A DNA stretch of 64,000 bases from Laceyella sediminis (lineage in GTDB: Bacteria > Bacillota > Bacilli > Thermoactinomycetales > Thermoactinomycetaceae). The stretch lies in NCBI RefSeq assembly GCF_003003125.1, contig NZ_PVTZ01000010.1, positions 1 through 64,000 of the forward strand, read 5' to 3'. The notes under the pieces were generated by a model, which made no database searches, was not told where the DNA came from, and worked only from the letters and a program-made list of their open reading frames with translations. This document shows positions 1 to 6,936 of the stretch, piece after piece; the stretch's first letter is position 1, and the number at the start of each line of letters is the position of its first letter. The translations under genes and the position numbers were made by a program.

Positions 1-591
1 CCATTTTCCTAGCCACGGAGGAGCCAGTGTTGCAATTCTCCCCCCGATCAATCGAAATGCGAGCGCTCCGGCCCCCAATCCGACCAAACCAGCTAATGCA
101 CCAATTATCGCCTCTTGCGCAATACCGGAAACATCCTTATCAGCCATCCAAGCTCCAAATCCGCCAACCGCCATTCCCATCACGATCGAAATACCCACAA
201 GGGGGTTGGTACTTAGAAAAAACAGACCCAGTCCCATACACAACAGCGCCAAAATCAAGGATAATTGCTGTTGCAGCCATTTTAGCAACTGATCAATAAA
301 GCCGGTCGATTCTTGCACCGGGGCTTTGGGAATCTCCGCCTTCGGTACCTCAATCTTATTTTCCGGTATCTTCACTTTCGGTATTTCAATCGGGTCACTC
401 GGTATCTCCACTTTCGGTATCTCTATCGGGTCATTACTCGGAATCGTTGGTATTTCAATGCCTTCTGCAAGCAATATCTTCTCTGTTTTTGTGTCCAACC
501 ATGTATGAGGCTGCGCTAATGCTAGATGGGGGATATTTATATGTATGATTAATAGTATTAATAGAATAGTAGGTATCTTCCACTTTCCCAT
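1..591 (-). CDS. secreted/membrane protein with IPxxPIEIPKVEIP repeats, C-terminus beyond window
   Basis: An open minus-strand frame of 197 codons starts at ATG 589-591 and runs off position 1, so the C-terminus is missing. A strong ribosome site (AAGGAGGA, 604-611) precedes it. Residues 1-26 form a signal peptide ending in ALA. Residues about 45-90 are a proline-rich repeat built from units such as DPIEIPKVEIP. Two to three hydrophobic segments follow (LILALLCMGLGLFFL, VGISIVMGMAVGG, AIIGALAGLVGLG). This layout resembles small pilin-like or channel proteins of conjugative elements, but I do not recognise a family. It sits downstream of a parM/parR-like pair on the same strand, which suggests a plasmid-like or integrative-element gene. 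Confidence 0.75.
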   Translation of the reverse strand, partial: MGKWKIPTILLILLIIHINIPHLALAQPHTWLDTKTEKILLAEGIEIPTIPSNDPIEIPKVEIPSDPIEIPKVKIPENKIEVPKAEIPKAPVQESTGFIDQLLKWLQQQLSLILALLCMGLGLFFLSTNPLVGISIVMGMAVGGFGAWMADKDVSGIAQEAIIGALAGLVGLGAGALAFRLIGGRIATLAPPWLGKW

Positions 592-644
592 AGTCAATAA
601 TATTCCTCCTTCATCTTAAACAACCTTCACTTCTGGAAAAACTA

Positions 645-707
645 TTATAGGTTCAACAAGATGACACAAGCCAATCCACAGGCAATTACAATGATATATA
701 CCCTCAT
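645..707 (-). CDS. possible 20-residue hydrophobic micropeptide
   Basis: In the AT-rich 592-863 interval between the secreted-protein gene and the parR-like gene, an ATG at 705-707 opens a 20-codon frame with a hydrophobic core (IIVIACGLACVILL). Only a weak AAGG lies at ribosome-site distance; the better AGGAGG is about 20 nt away. It may be a small membrane peptide or chance. I see nothing else in this interval. Confidence 0.15.
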   Translation of the reverse strand: MRVYIIVIACGLACVILLNL

Positions 708-863
708 TATTAAACCTTATCTACTATATCCTCCTATTTTAAAAATGCAAAACTTCCATTGATTCATCATATTTACCCCCCTTTATTACTGAAGATTACG
801 ATCATTTTCATACTAATCCCCTCTTCCTTATAAATAATGAGTAGCTATGTCTAACTGACTTCA

Positions 864-1334
864 TCAGTCATCATCGTCATCATCCAGATGTTGCATAGCA
901 AGATGCATGTATTCATTGGTTAAAAGCCATTGCTCTTCGTCCATCTGTTTCTCTTTCGCGACACCAGGCGTATTCTTCGAATCAGCGGGATTAGCTGCCA
1001 TCGATTCTGTCGATTTCACCGTAGCAGAAACAAATGGCGGCGGCTCATTGCCCTCCGTAAAAAAGAACCATTTGGCAAATTGCATGAACTTGGTCTTCAA
1101 CATTTCGTTGGTTTCCAATTCGCGGATCTGCTCCTTAGACAATGGGGCATAGGGAATAAACAACCCGTATTGCTCCCGATTGAGCTCCACTTCGATTCCC
1201 AGCTGAATCAAACGCATCAAATCGGCACTTTTGGGCTGATGCTTCTCCAAATAGTCAAACACGTATTGCGGCGTTTTTTTATTTAATCGGGTGTTGGGTA
1301 ATTGCGTACCCGGACCGTATTTCTTCTCAACCAA
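864..1334 (-). CDS. ParR-like adaptor protein with acidic tail
   Basis: This 156-residue protein starts at TTG (1332-1334), preceded by GGGAGGGAG. It lies directly downstream of the ParM-like actin gene, where plasmid segregation loci encode ParR. Residues about 20-55 (PQYVFDYLEKHQP...LIQLGIEVEL) could form a ribbon-helix-helix DNA-binding fold. A low-complexity linker follows, and the protein ends in six consecutive aspartates. In ParR proteins the C-terminal tail contacts the ParM filament. The ParR assignment is inferred from position, size and overall shape; no diagnostic motif was recognised. It could instead be an unrelated small protein of the element. Confidence 0.5.
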   Translation of the reverse strand: MVEKKYGPGTQLPNTRLNKKTPQYVFDYLEKHQPKSADLMRLIQLGIEVELNREQYGLFIPYAPLSKEQIRELETNEMLKTKFMQFAKWFFFTEGNEPPPFVSATVKSTESMAANPADSKNTPGVAKEKQMDEEQWLLTNEYMHLAMQHLDDDDDD

Positions 1335-1356
1335 TGGACTTCTCCCTCCCTACAAC

Positions 1357-1377
1357 AAAAGACCCCTTCAGAGGTCT
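1357..1377 (-). terminator. hairpin between parM-like and parR-like genes
   Basis: AGACC (1360-1364) pairs with GGTCT (1373-1377). On the minus strand it is followed by a short TTTTGTTG tract. It would act as a weak intercistronic terminator that lowers parR-like expression relative to parM-like expression. Confidence 0.4.
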
Positions 1378-1408
1378 CTATTATAACCCGTTATATCATT
1401 CCTTTTCA

Positions 1409-2677
1409 CTATGGCGCTTGAGGAGGAATAAGCACAATCTTGCGTTTTTTCCCGTGTTCACGATGGTAGACACCGATTTTGTGATACGCCTCCGCCAGGA
1501 TCCAGAACGACTGATTGGGATCAAGAAAATAGATCACGTATTCGCCAGCCATCCCTTCCCCTTGATTCAACTCCGACAAATACGGCAGAATCAGGTTGCT
1601 CGCACCCCCGATAAAGTAAGCGGACTGGCAGTTGGATACCTCATTCCACTTCCGCTTCATGTACTCATAAATGGTCTGCGCATACCTGCGCAAATGGCCA
1701 TCCACGATATCTTGAATCGGCTTTGGTTTCCCTTGCACCAGAATATCTTTAACTTGGGTTGATAGCGGCGAACCTTTCCTTGAAGCCAGGATATGATCAG
1801 CCAACTGCTTTCTCGATTCAAAGGTGACATTGTACTTGGAATATATGCTGTCCAGAATGGAATCCAGCGTCTTGTTAATGCCCAGTTTCTGCTCCCCTTT
1901 GGACCGTTCGTTGTCCGTCTTCCCACCAGCCAAAATCACCGCACAATCCAGGGTTCCGCCTCCGTTGTCCAAAATCATGTAGTTCCCTTCCGTCCCCGGT
2001 AGCGGTTTGTAGCCGCCAAAGGCATCGGTCGTCAGTTCCAGATTCGCTGCCTGCCCCTCTGAGCTTAACTTCACATCAAACACTTCAAGATGCACTTCAA
2101 CGTGGCGATAGGGGGAAGCCGTTTCCAAAAACGTCACCTTATGCACACCATTGGTGATCTTCTGTTTAAATTGCTTGCGCAGCTCTTTGTTTTTGAACTC
2201 ACTGATCGGTAATCCGCCACTTAAGCAATATGTGGCGAAGCAAACGCCATCTTTCACCGCAAAATGCTTCACTGCATCAACTGCCAATGCCGTCAGAAAC
2301 ACGATGAATGACTGATCTTCGTTAGCCTTTATTGAGCCGGGGGAGATTTCTCTCCGTTCATCCTGTTGCCTCGCGGCTAACTGGCCAACGGCGAGAGTTC
2401 CCCATTTCCGGTTCAGAGCCGGTGAATCAATTTTTACGCGCAGACCTTCTAGAATGTCATTCTCTTGCTCCAGCACATCATCGAATGACATTTCGGCAAT
2501 AACATTGGGAAAGACAAAGCGGGACTTTTCACTGCCAAAGATGCAGTTGACTTCGGTATTTCCAATATCAATGGCGGCCGATCGTCCACGAAGGGTGATG
2601 ACCGGACGACCATCTTGGCCGATAAACTGCTTTTCAATGGCTGGATGGCTTTGTGTCAAATGTTGTGCAGTTTCCAA
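1409..2677 (-). CDS. ParM/Alp-family actin-like ATPase
   Basis: A 422-residue actin-fold protein of the ParM/StbA type found on Firmicute plasmids and some phages. The phosphate-1 motif is AIDIGNTEV (residues about 35-43), the phosphate-2 motif is LDNGGGTLDCAVI, and the adenosine motif is YFIGGAS near residue 365. Such proteins form ATP-driven filaments that push plasmid copies apart. The start is TTG at 2675-2677 with AAGGAG eight bases upstream. The parR-like gene follows on the same strand, and GTATTAC repeats lie just upstream of the start (2716-2767), as expected for a centromere or operator. An actin-type partition locus on a chromosome points to an integrated plasmid-like element. Confidence 0.85.
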   Translation of the reverse strand: METAQHLTQSHPAIEKQFIGQDGRPVITLRGRSAAIDIGNTEVNCIFGSEKSRFVFPNVIAEMSFDDVLEQENDILEGLRVKIDSPALNRKWGTLAVGQLAARQQDERREISPGSIKANEDQSFIVFLTALAVDAVKHFAVKDGVCFATYCLSGGLPISEFKNKELRKQFKQKITNGVHKVTFLETASPYRHVEVHLEVFDVKLSSEGQAANLELTTDAFGGYKPLPGTEGNYMILDNGGGTLDCAVILAGGKTDNERSKGEQKLGINKTLDSILDSIYSKYNVTFESRKQLADHILASRKGSPLSTQVKDILVQGKPKPIQDIVDGHLRRYAQTIYEYMKRKWNEVSNCQSAYFIGGASNLILPYLSELNQGEGMAGEYVIYFLDPNQSFWILAEAYHKIGVYHREHGKKRKIVLIPPQAP

Positions 2678-2715
2678 TGCACATGCTCCTTTCTGTTTTT
2701 TCTGACACCCATATT

Positions 2716-2767
2716 GTATTACTAAAAGTATTACTTTTCAATTATTTTTTATGACTTTTTGTATTAC
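2716..2767. repeat. three GTATTAC direct repeats, candidate parC/operator
   Basis: GTATTAC occurs at 2716-2722, 2728-2734 and 2761-2767 in an AT-rich stretch immediately upstream of the parM-like gene. ParMRC loci usually have short direct repeats here that bind ParR and also repress transcription. The count is small, so this is a candidate only. Confidence 0.35.
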
Positions 2768-2795
2768 ACTTTGATTTTTTGTGTGAAATAAGAAC

Positions 2796-2828
2796 AGGCT
2801 TGAAGTGGAAGCAACCCACCTCAAGCCT
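2796..2828 (-). terminator. hairpin overlapping the end of the XRE gene
   Basis: The arms at 2796-2808 and 2816-2828 pair over 13 positions with one mismatch. The minus-strand tail is only moderately U-rich (TGTTCTTATTTC). It probably ends the regulator transcript before the parM-like gene. Confidence 0.5.
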
Positions 2829-3108
2829 TCTCTTCTTGTTGATTCAATTTCACAATTGGCAGCAAATCATTCAGCGTGCACTCCAGTTCTATGCACAGTT
2901 TCAGGGCATGTCCTAACGGCAATTCTTCTATTTTCCCATTTGCCATCTTATTGATGAAGGGATGGTTCACATCAATGATGCGTGCGATTTGGCGTTGGCT
3001 GTACCCTTTTTTCTCTAACAGATCAGCCAGACGAAAAAGAAAAGTGTGATCTTTGTATGGCTCAGGATAAATTTTTCCCGCAACTTCTTTAGTGTATCGA
3101 TATTCCAT
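2821..3108 (-). CDS. XRE-family helix-turn-helix regulator
   Basis: A 95-residue DNA-binding protein. Residues about 32-80 form a Cro/CI-type helix-turn-helix, with YSQRQIARIIDV as helix 2 and HPFINKMANGK as the recognition helix. The start ATG has AGGAG at a good distance. It lies upstream of the parM-like gene on the same strand, with a hairpin between. It probably controls the element's partition genes or its own promoter; no target can be read from the sequence. Confidence 0.8.
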   Translation of the reverse strand: MEYRYTKEVAGKIYPEPYKDHTFLFRLADLLEKKGYSQRQIARIIDVNHPFINKMANGKIEELPLGHALKLCIELECTLNDLLPIVKLNQQEEKA

Positions 3109-3257
3109 TGTCTAGCTCCTCTTCATAACATGTCATTCTTAAATTAACACATAAAAGGGAGCCAATGCCAGGATTGTGACCCTTTTCTGAAAATGATGTT
3201 GTATATCTTTAATTAACATGGTAATATAAAGTTATCATTATGAATGGAGGTGATTAC

Positions 3258-3290
3258 ATGCGCTTTATCGCCGATCCACCTTGGAGCTAA
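3258..3290 (+). pseudogene. 5' remnant of an MT-A70-type adenine methyltransferase
   Basis: A ten-codon frame encodes MRFIADPPWS and then stops. It has a good ribosome site (GGAGG, 3246-3250). The sequence ADPPWS is the catalytic DPPW motif of MT-A70-like N6-adenine methyltransferases, which often sits near the N-terminus in phage versions. The frame runs straight into a hairpin (3299-3322). I read it as the leftover start of a deleted phage-type gene. A chance peptide is possible. Confidence 0.4.
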
Positions 3291-3298
3291 ACAAATAG

Positions 3299-3322
3299 CG
3301 CCTTACCGGGTTTGGTAAGGCG
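3299..3322. terminator. nine-base-pair inverted repeat
   Basis: CGCCTTACC (3299-3307) pairs perfectly with GGTAAGGCG (3314-3322) around a six-base loop. No strong T tract follows on either strand. It may end the minus-strand gene at 3344-3814 inefficiently. Confidence 0.45.
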
Positions 3323-3343
3323 TCCAACATCAGGGCTACAACC

Positions 3344-3814
3344 TTATGCTCTTGTATCGTTGGGCGGATACATGCTCAATTTGCGCCCATGATAGTCAAT
3401 TTTTACTTCTGATGGAGAGATAGGCACTTGGGACCATAACCATGCAGCAATCGCTTTTGCGTCATTGTATCGCCCAAAGAAATACCGCCCTGCATATTCA
3501 AACATGGCCCCTTGGACTTCAAGGCTGTTATCTTCGCAAAAATCACAAAAAAATTCGACCGCAATGGGAGGAAAGCCGGAGACTAGACCAAGCTGGTAAT
3601 GATACTCACGTGAGGGAATATCAACACCATTGATCTTAGCAGAAAACTCTCTGCACATCGCGATCGAACGAAAAAAAACGATGGCTTTTGGGAGTTCTAC
3701 GTGAGGGTACCGCTTTAGCCAAAAGATTTCCGGATGTGTTCTGGAAACAATTAATGCCGGTTTCAAGCCTGCTATAAAGGCATCGATGTCCGTCACATGA
3801 TCACAACCATTCAT
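3344..3814 (-). CDS. hypothetical protein, 156 residues
   Basis: I do not recognise this protein. It is soluble in appearance, with several aromatic-rich stretches (FEYAGRYFFGRYNDAKAIAAW) and a CDFCED motif near residue 90. No ribosome site precedes the ATG at 3812-3814; the only purine-rich stretch there belongs to the divergent plus-strand gene. The true start may therefore be a GTG six codons in, or the gene may be weakly translated. It lies inside the foreign region between a truncated methyltransferase start and a small zinc-ribbon gene. Confidence 0.5.
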   Translation of the reverse strand: MNGCDHVTDIDAFIAGLKPALIVSRTHPEIFWLKRYPHVELPKAIVFFRSIAMCREFSAKINGVDIPSREYHYQLGLVSGFPPIAVEFFCDFCEDNSLEVQGAMFEYAGRYFFGRYNDAKAIAAWLWSQVPISPSEVKIDYHGRKLSMYPPNDTRA

Positions 3815-3835
3815 TTTTTAATTGGAGGGAGTTAC

Positions 3836-4096
3836 ATGTTTAAACCATGGCTACATCGCCGTTTCGTACTTAATCCATTCTCGGTGGTTGCGTTGAATGG
3901 TGGTTTGGGTGAAAGCGTTTCATTCTTCTGGGGATCAAGCAATGACGACCAAGATGAAGACGGCGGTCGAGTCATCTACCGCTGGAAGTGCAGATTTTGC
4001 TGGGAAGAATACAAAGACACGAACAACGACGGCCACGCTCCCGATTGCGAAGTGTGCCATAACAAGATGAAATTTTATGAGAAGATGTATACCTAA
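3836..4096 (+). CDS. small zinc-ribbon protein, 86 residues
   Basis: The start ATG at 3836 has GGAGGGAG just upstream, so it is preferred over an in-frame ATG 13 codons earlier that lacks one. The C-terminal half contains CRFC (about residues 54-57) and CEVC (about 75-78), two CxxC pairs about 20 residues apart that should bind one zinc ion. An acidic stretch (NDDQDEDGG) precedes them. It is one of very few plus-strand genes in the foreign region. The family is unknown; a small phage or plasmid DNA-interacting protein would fit. Confidence 0.6.
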   Translation: MFKPWLHRRFVLNPFSVVALNGGLGESVSFFWGSSNDDQDEDGGRVIYRWKCRFCWEEYKDTNNDGHAPDCEVCHNKMKFYEKMYT

Positions 4097-4170
4097 TCAT
4101 CTTCAACGGCAAACGAAAAGACCCCTTCCTGGTTGAAGGGAAGGAGCTTCAATTAGTCATGATTAAGGCG

Positions 4171-4197
4171 GGACGAGTGAAGTCGTCCTTTTTTATT
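4171..4197 (+). terminator. rho-independent terminator
   Basis: GGACGA (4171-4176) and TCGTCC (4183-4188) form a stem followed by TTTTTTATTTT. It terminates the small zinc-ribbon gene. Confidence 0.85.
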
Positions 4198-4308
4198 TTC
4201 TCTAAAGGTTACCCACTGATTTTCAATCCATTATGGATTCAGCTAAAAACTGTATGTGAACTTCAGCCATTTTAAGTATTTTCATTAAAACAAAAAAAAC
4301 AAAACGAT

Positions 4309-4356
4309 CTGTGAACCGTAATGGTGCAAAAATGCCAGGAGGTTCACGGACCATTA
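4309..4356. repeat. two interleaved inverted repeats
   Basis: CTGTGAACC (4309-4317) pairs with GGTTCACGG (4341-4349), allowing one G-T. TAATGGT (4319-4325) pairs with ACCATTA (4350-4356). The order A-B-A'-B' is interleaved rather than nested. It lies in the AT-rich interval between terminators of convergent genes (4097-4421), which holds no gene. Confidence 0.5.
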
Positions 4357-4360
4357 ATAT

Positions 4361-4385
4361 AAAAAAGCCCAGCAAATTGCTAGGC
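4361..4385 (-). terminator. rho-independent terminator
   Basis: The arms at 4366-4374 and 4378-4385 form a stem with one mismatch, followed on the minus strand by six T. It ends the four-helix membrane-protein gene at 4422-4820. Confidence 0.8.
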
Positions 4386-4421
4386 TATCAACTTTGATTA
4401 ATCTTCCCACAAAAAAGTACA

Positions 4422-4820
4422 CTAATTTTTATTTATAAACATTGCATTCAACTCATCAATTAAAAAATATACAATCGCAATTATTGTAGTGAAAATATAA
4501 AATTGTTCCAGATCATTTTGACCAATTGAAATAATAGCACTTCCAATCAAACCAGAAATAACATAGAGAATAAACTTAACAATATACCTTGTAACACCTT
4601 TTATTTTTTTAGTTATAAAATCAAAAAATATTGATACCATTAATCCATAACCAAAAATACCAATAAAAGAAAAAAAACTTGCAATGGCTAAAAAAAACAT
4701 AAATTCACTCGTCGTAGATTCAATAATTACATAAGAATAACCTAATAAAAACAAAATCCAAGTGAACAATGCACTTAATAACTTTCGGTATATTTTATTA
4801 TTTGTTAATGATAACTTCAC
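4422..4820 (-). CDS. four-helix membrane protein, 132 residues
   Basis: A small integral membrane protein with four hydrophobic segments at about residues 15-34, 40-66, 80-102 and 108-125. The start codon is GTG (4818-4820) with only a weak AAGAGCGGG upstream. The gene is very AT-rich, unlike the core genes to the right but like its neighbour at 4942-5850, which suggests recent acquisition. Its size and topology recall uncharacterised Bacillus prophage membrane proteins. No function can be assigned. Confidence 0.65.
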   Translation of the reverse strand: MKLSLTNNKIYRKLLSALFTWILFLLGYSYVIIESTTSEFMFFLAIASFFSFIGIFGYGLMVSIFFDFITKKIKGVTRYIVKFILYVISGLIGSAIISIGQNDLEQFYIFTTIIAIVYFLIDELNAMFINKN

Positions 4821-4843
4821 TTTAACCCGCTCTTTTCTTATAA

Positions 4844-4867
4844 AGCCTGGCTATGCCAGGCTTTTTT
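4844..4867 (+). terminator. strong hairpin with T tract
   Basis: AGCCTGGC (4844-4851) and GCCAGGCT (4855-4862) form a perfect 8-bp stem. Six T follow on the plus strand and a shorter TTTAT on the minus strand. No plus-strand gene lies just upstream, so it most likely serves the minus-strand gene ending at 4942. Confidence 0.7.
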
Positions 4868-4955
4868 ATTGTATATATGGATAAAGCTTATTAATTGTAT
4901 CATTTGAAACTGAACCTGTACCTCCTAAAATATAAAAATTATTAAAACCAATCAT
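4866..4955 (-). pseudogene. C-terminal fragment of a cell-wall-binding repeat 2 (CWB2) domain
   Basis: A 29-residue frame overlaps the end of the DUF3238-like gene in another phase. It reads MIGFNNFYILGGTGSVSN and ends in NKLYPYIQ. The core YILGGTGSVS matches the conserved end of CWB2 repeats (PF04122, for example in LytC-type wall proteins). I infer a remnant fused by deletion to the truncated upstream gene. Confidence 0.5.
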
Positions 4956-5850
4956 AACCAGTTCTTGTATCACCTGTGAATTTTGGCCATTTATAAGCCG
5001 ACAGCGAAGGATTAAGTACTTTTACAGCTGGAATGAAAATTTGGTATCTTAACAAATGACCGTATCCTAAAATTGTATTAGAAGCAGAACTAGTACTAAT
5101 GGTTTTCTGTTTATTAGATTTAACTGTATAGTCTCCATTAGTAGTAACCTCTTTAGTCAGAGTATTTGATACATAATATAAGTTCTCTTCATCTTTTTTA
5201 GTTATAGGTACTTTCATTTGTTTTAGTTTAGCTTTTTTTCTTTTTTTCTCTTGCTCACTAATCTTTGTTTTCCCGATAATTTCATAAATGTACTTTTTAT
5301 TAGCCGTTACACTATTATCTACATATTCAGTGCCTTTAACTTCACCAATTATTTTTTTATCCCTATATACTTCATAAGTTTGATCATCATCAGGAACTCC
5401 AAACCAGCTTAATTTCACTTCATTTTTCCTAATAATTGTAATCAGATTGGAATCTTTTAGAGGATTATCTTTATATTGTTTTTTATCTTCTTCTGAACGT
5501 AATGTTGAGGTTTCAATCACTGCTTCATCGACAATCTTATCCCCATCATAAGCTTTAATTTTTAATCTTTGAGGAGTATCACTTCCCAAATTAGATAGTT
5601 GAACATCATTTTTTTTCGAAGCTTTGAACAAACCGGTTTGTACATTTAACTGCTTATAAATTTTTTCGTCTTTAAACACTTTAATTGTATTCCCCACCGA
5701 ATTAAAACTCACATCAACACTATTATTAGTTGATTCAACCCTAATATCCAACTTTTCATTTGCTGATCCTAATTGTGTTGACAGTAAAACACCAGTAATT
5801 GTAATAGGCATAATAGATAATAACAATAATTTCTTAGTGTTTTTCTTCAA
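4942..5850 (-). CDS. secreted DUF3238-like protein, probably truncated
   Basis: This 302-residue protein has a signal peptide (residues 1-30, lysine-rich start, hydrophobic core). A fibronectin-III-like segment at about 138-190 includes KLSWFGVPDDDQTYEVYRD. A lysine-rich linker follows, then a C-terminal segment beginning LLRYQIFIPAV. The combination resembles Bacillus secreted proteins with a DUF3238 domain, recalled from memory. In those the last domain continues well past this point; here a stop follows GYDWF and a CWB2 fragment begins in another frame. The gene is very AT-rich and lies in the foreign region. It is probably nonfunctional or a shortened variant. Confidence 0.6.
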   Translation of the reverse strand: MKKNTKKLLLLSIMPITITGVLLSTQLGSANEKLDIRVESTNNSVDVSFNSVGNTIKVFKDEKIYKQLNVQTGLFKASKKNDVQLSNLGSDTPQRLKIKAYDGDKIVDEAVIETSTLRSEEDKKQYKDNPLKDSNLITIIRKNEVKLSWFGVPDDDQTYEVYRDKKIIGEVKGTEYVDNSVTANKKYIYEIIGKTKISEQEKKRKKAKLKQMKVPITKKDEENLYYVSNTLTKEVTTNGDYTVKSNKQKTISTSSASNTILGYGHLLRYQIFIPAVKVLNPSLSAYKWPKFTGDTRTGYDWF

Positions 5851-5970
5851 CCAATTTACCTCCTAAAATACTATTTTTTAAAAATCTTATTATAAAATAT
5901 CATAAAAGATGTTTATTTACCATTACTTTTTTGAAAATAGAGGGGAACTTTATAAAGTATATACCCTATA

Positions 5971-6006
5971 GAAAAGAGGTGACCCTGCAATTGGTTACCC
6001 CTTTTC
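5971..6006 (-). terminator. bidirectional hairpin
   Basis: GAAAAGAGGTGACC (5971-5984) pairs with 5993-6006 over 14 positions with one mismatch and one G-T. A and T tracts flank it on both sides. It ends the zinc-repeat gene at 6041-6739. Confidence 0.7.
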
Positions 6007-6040
6007 TTCTAATGAAATCAACTTAGTAAATAGTAAAGCA

Positions 6041-6739
6041 TCACTCAGTATATCCCATCAGTTTCTTCAATCGTTGCATACGTAGTGTCTCTCTGCGTTT
6101 GTTCCCACCGCATGCTTGACATCGAACACCTCTCCTGAAATCAGGCAAGCGAATATAAGAGACTTTTCCACAAGAACATTGGTACTTAAACGGTTTGAGC
6201 ATTCCCTCATACTGGCTTAAGAGCTTGCAGCCTTCCTTATTCAATTCCAGCTCTACTTGTTCTTGTGTCAATCTTGAATCTTCGATCCAGCACTGTTTGC
6301 ACCTTTTTCCTGAATCAAACTGATTCCATGATGTTGACCACGCATGACCTCTAGGACAAATCACAGGCACTTTGGTTTGGTTGTTGATGTAGTGGTCAGT
6401 TTGAATCGTGTAACCTTCCGCTTCCAGTGCCGTTTTAAACTTTGCAAACATTTCCGCGCGGTGCTCTTCGCGGGGTTTGTTTTTGCGAGTTGGCTTTTTG
6501 GTTTTAGCGGCTTTTTGTATGCCCATTTCATAGCACTGCCGGCATCTTTTTCCCTGTCGGATGTTGTCCCAAGTGGCTCGCCACTCATGCCCGTGGGAGC
6601 ATTGCATCTCCAACTTCGTGCGATTGTTGACATACTCTGACGACTTTACTATATAGCCTTCTTTCGCCAATAGCGATTTGATCTCTTCTAACTTTCGTTC
6701 ACGAAACGCCTGATCATATTTCCCTGTTTTCTTTGGCAT
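6041..6739 (-). CDS. protein with three treble-clef zinc repeats (DUF723/DUF4379-like)
   Basis: This 232-residue basic protein consists of three copies of one module. The first two read YxNNxTKxxxxCxxGHxW followed by GKRCxQC (about residues 36-69 and 116-150); the third is a diverged copy with CSCGK and CQAC (about 187-213). Each should bind zinc through four ligands. Such repeats occur in phage and mobile-element proteins, sometimes beside homing-type nucleases, and are thought to bind DNA. The start ATG has GAGGGGAG upstream. It is the first element gene left of the broken gerW, so transcription from the chromosomal operon could read into it. Confidence 0.65.
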   Translation of the reverse strand: MPKKTGKYDQAFRERKLEEIKSLLAKEGYIVKSSEYVNNRTKLEMQCSHGHEWRATWDNIRQGKRCRQCYEMGIQKAAKTKKPTRKNKPREEHRAEMFAKFKTALEAEGYTIQTDHYINNQTKVPVICPRGHAWSTSWNQFDSGKRCKQCWIEDSRLTQEQVELELNKEGCKLLSQYEGMLKPFKYQCSCGKVSYIRLPDFRRGVRCQACGGNKRRETLRMQRLKKLMGYTE

Positions 6740-6825
6740 GTTGTTTCTCCCCTCGTGCTGTCTTTAAAATACAGGATTTCAGGGGCCTAGTACAGCTTTG
6801 CTTCTTGGTATCGTTTGTGAACTAC

Positions 6826-6936
6826 CTATCCTTCATTCGTTTCTACTGGATCGCCAATAATTGTATTGACATCGACCATGTCGCGAATGTTTTCCATAGC
6901 GGTTTTCATTAAGTTTTGAATTGGATGCTCAGACAT
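6826..6936 (-). pseudogene. gerW: gerW (ytfJ) interrupted after codon 36
   Basis: The frame starts at ATG 6934-6936, directly abutting the TAA of ytfI. It encodes 36 residues beginning MSEHPIQNLMKTAMEN and including MVDVNTIIGDPVET. This is the conserved N-terminus of GerW/YtfJ, a forespore protein of about 150 residues needed for normal L-alanine germination in B. subtilis. After NEG a TAG stops the frame, and the following sequence has no similarity to GerW. The missing part should begin with a conserved VIIPVSKV-like stretch and must be left of position 1 if it exists. The break marks the right edge of the foreign region. Either the gene is dead or it is rebuilt by excision of the element. 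Confidence 0.85.

Noticed and set aside
4309-4356. H-type RNA pseudoknot
   Set aside because: The order of the arms fits, but the loop that must span the 9-bp first stem has zero length, so a classical pseudoknot cannot form. Kept only as interleaved repeats.
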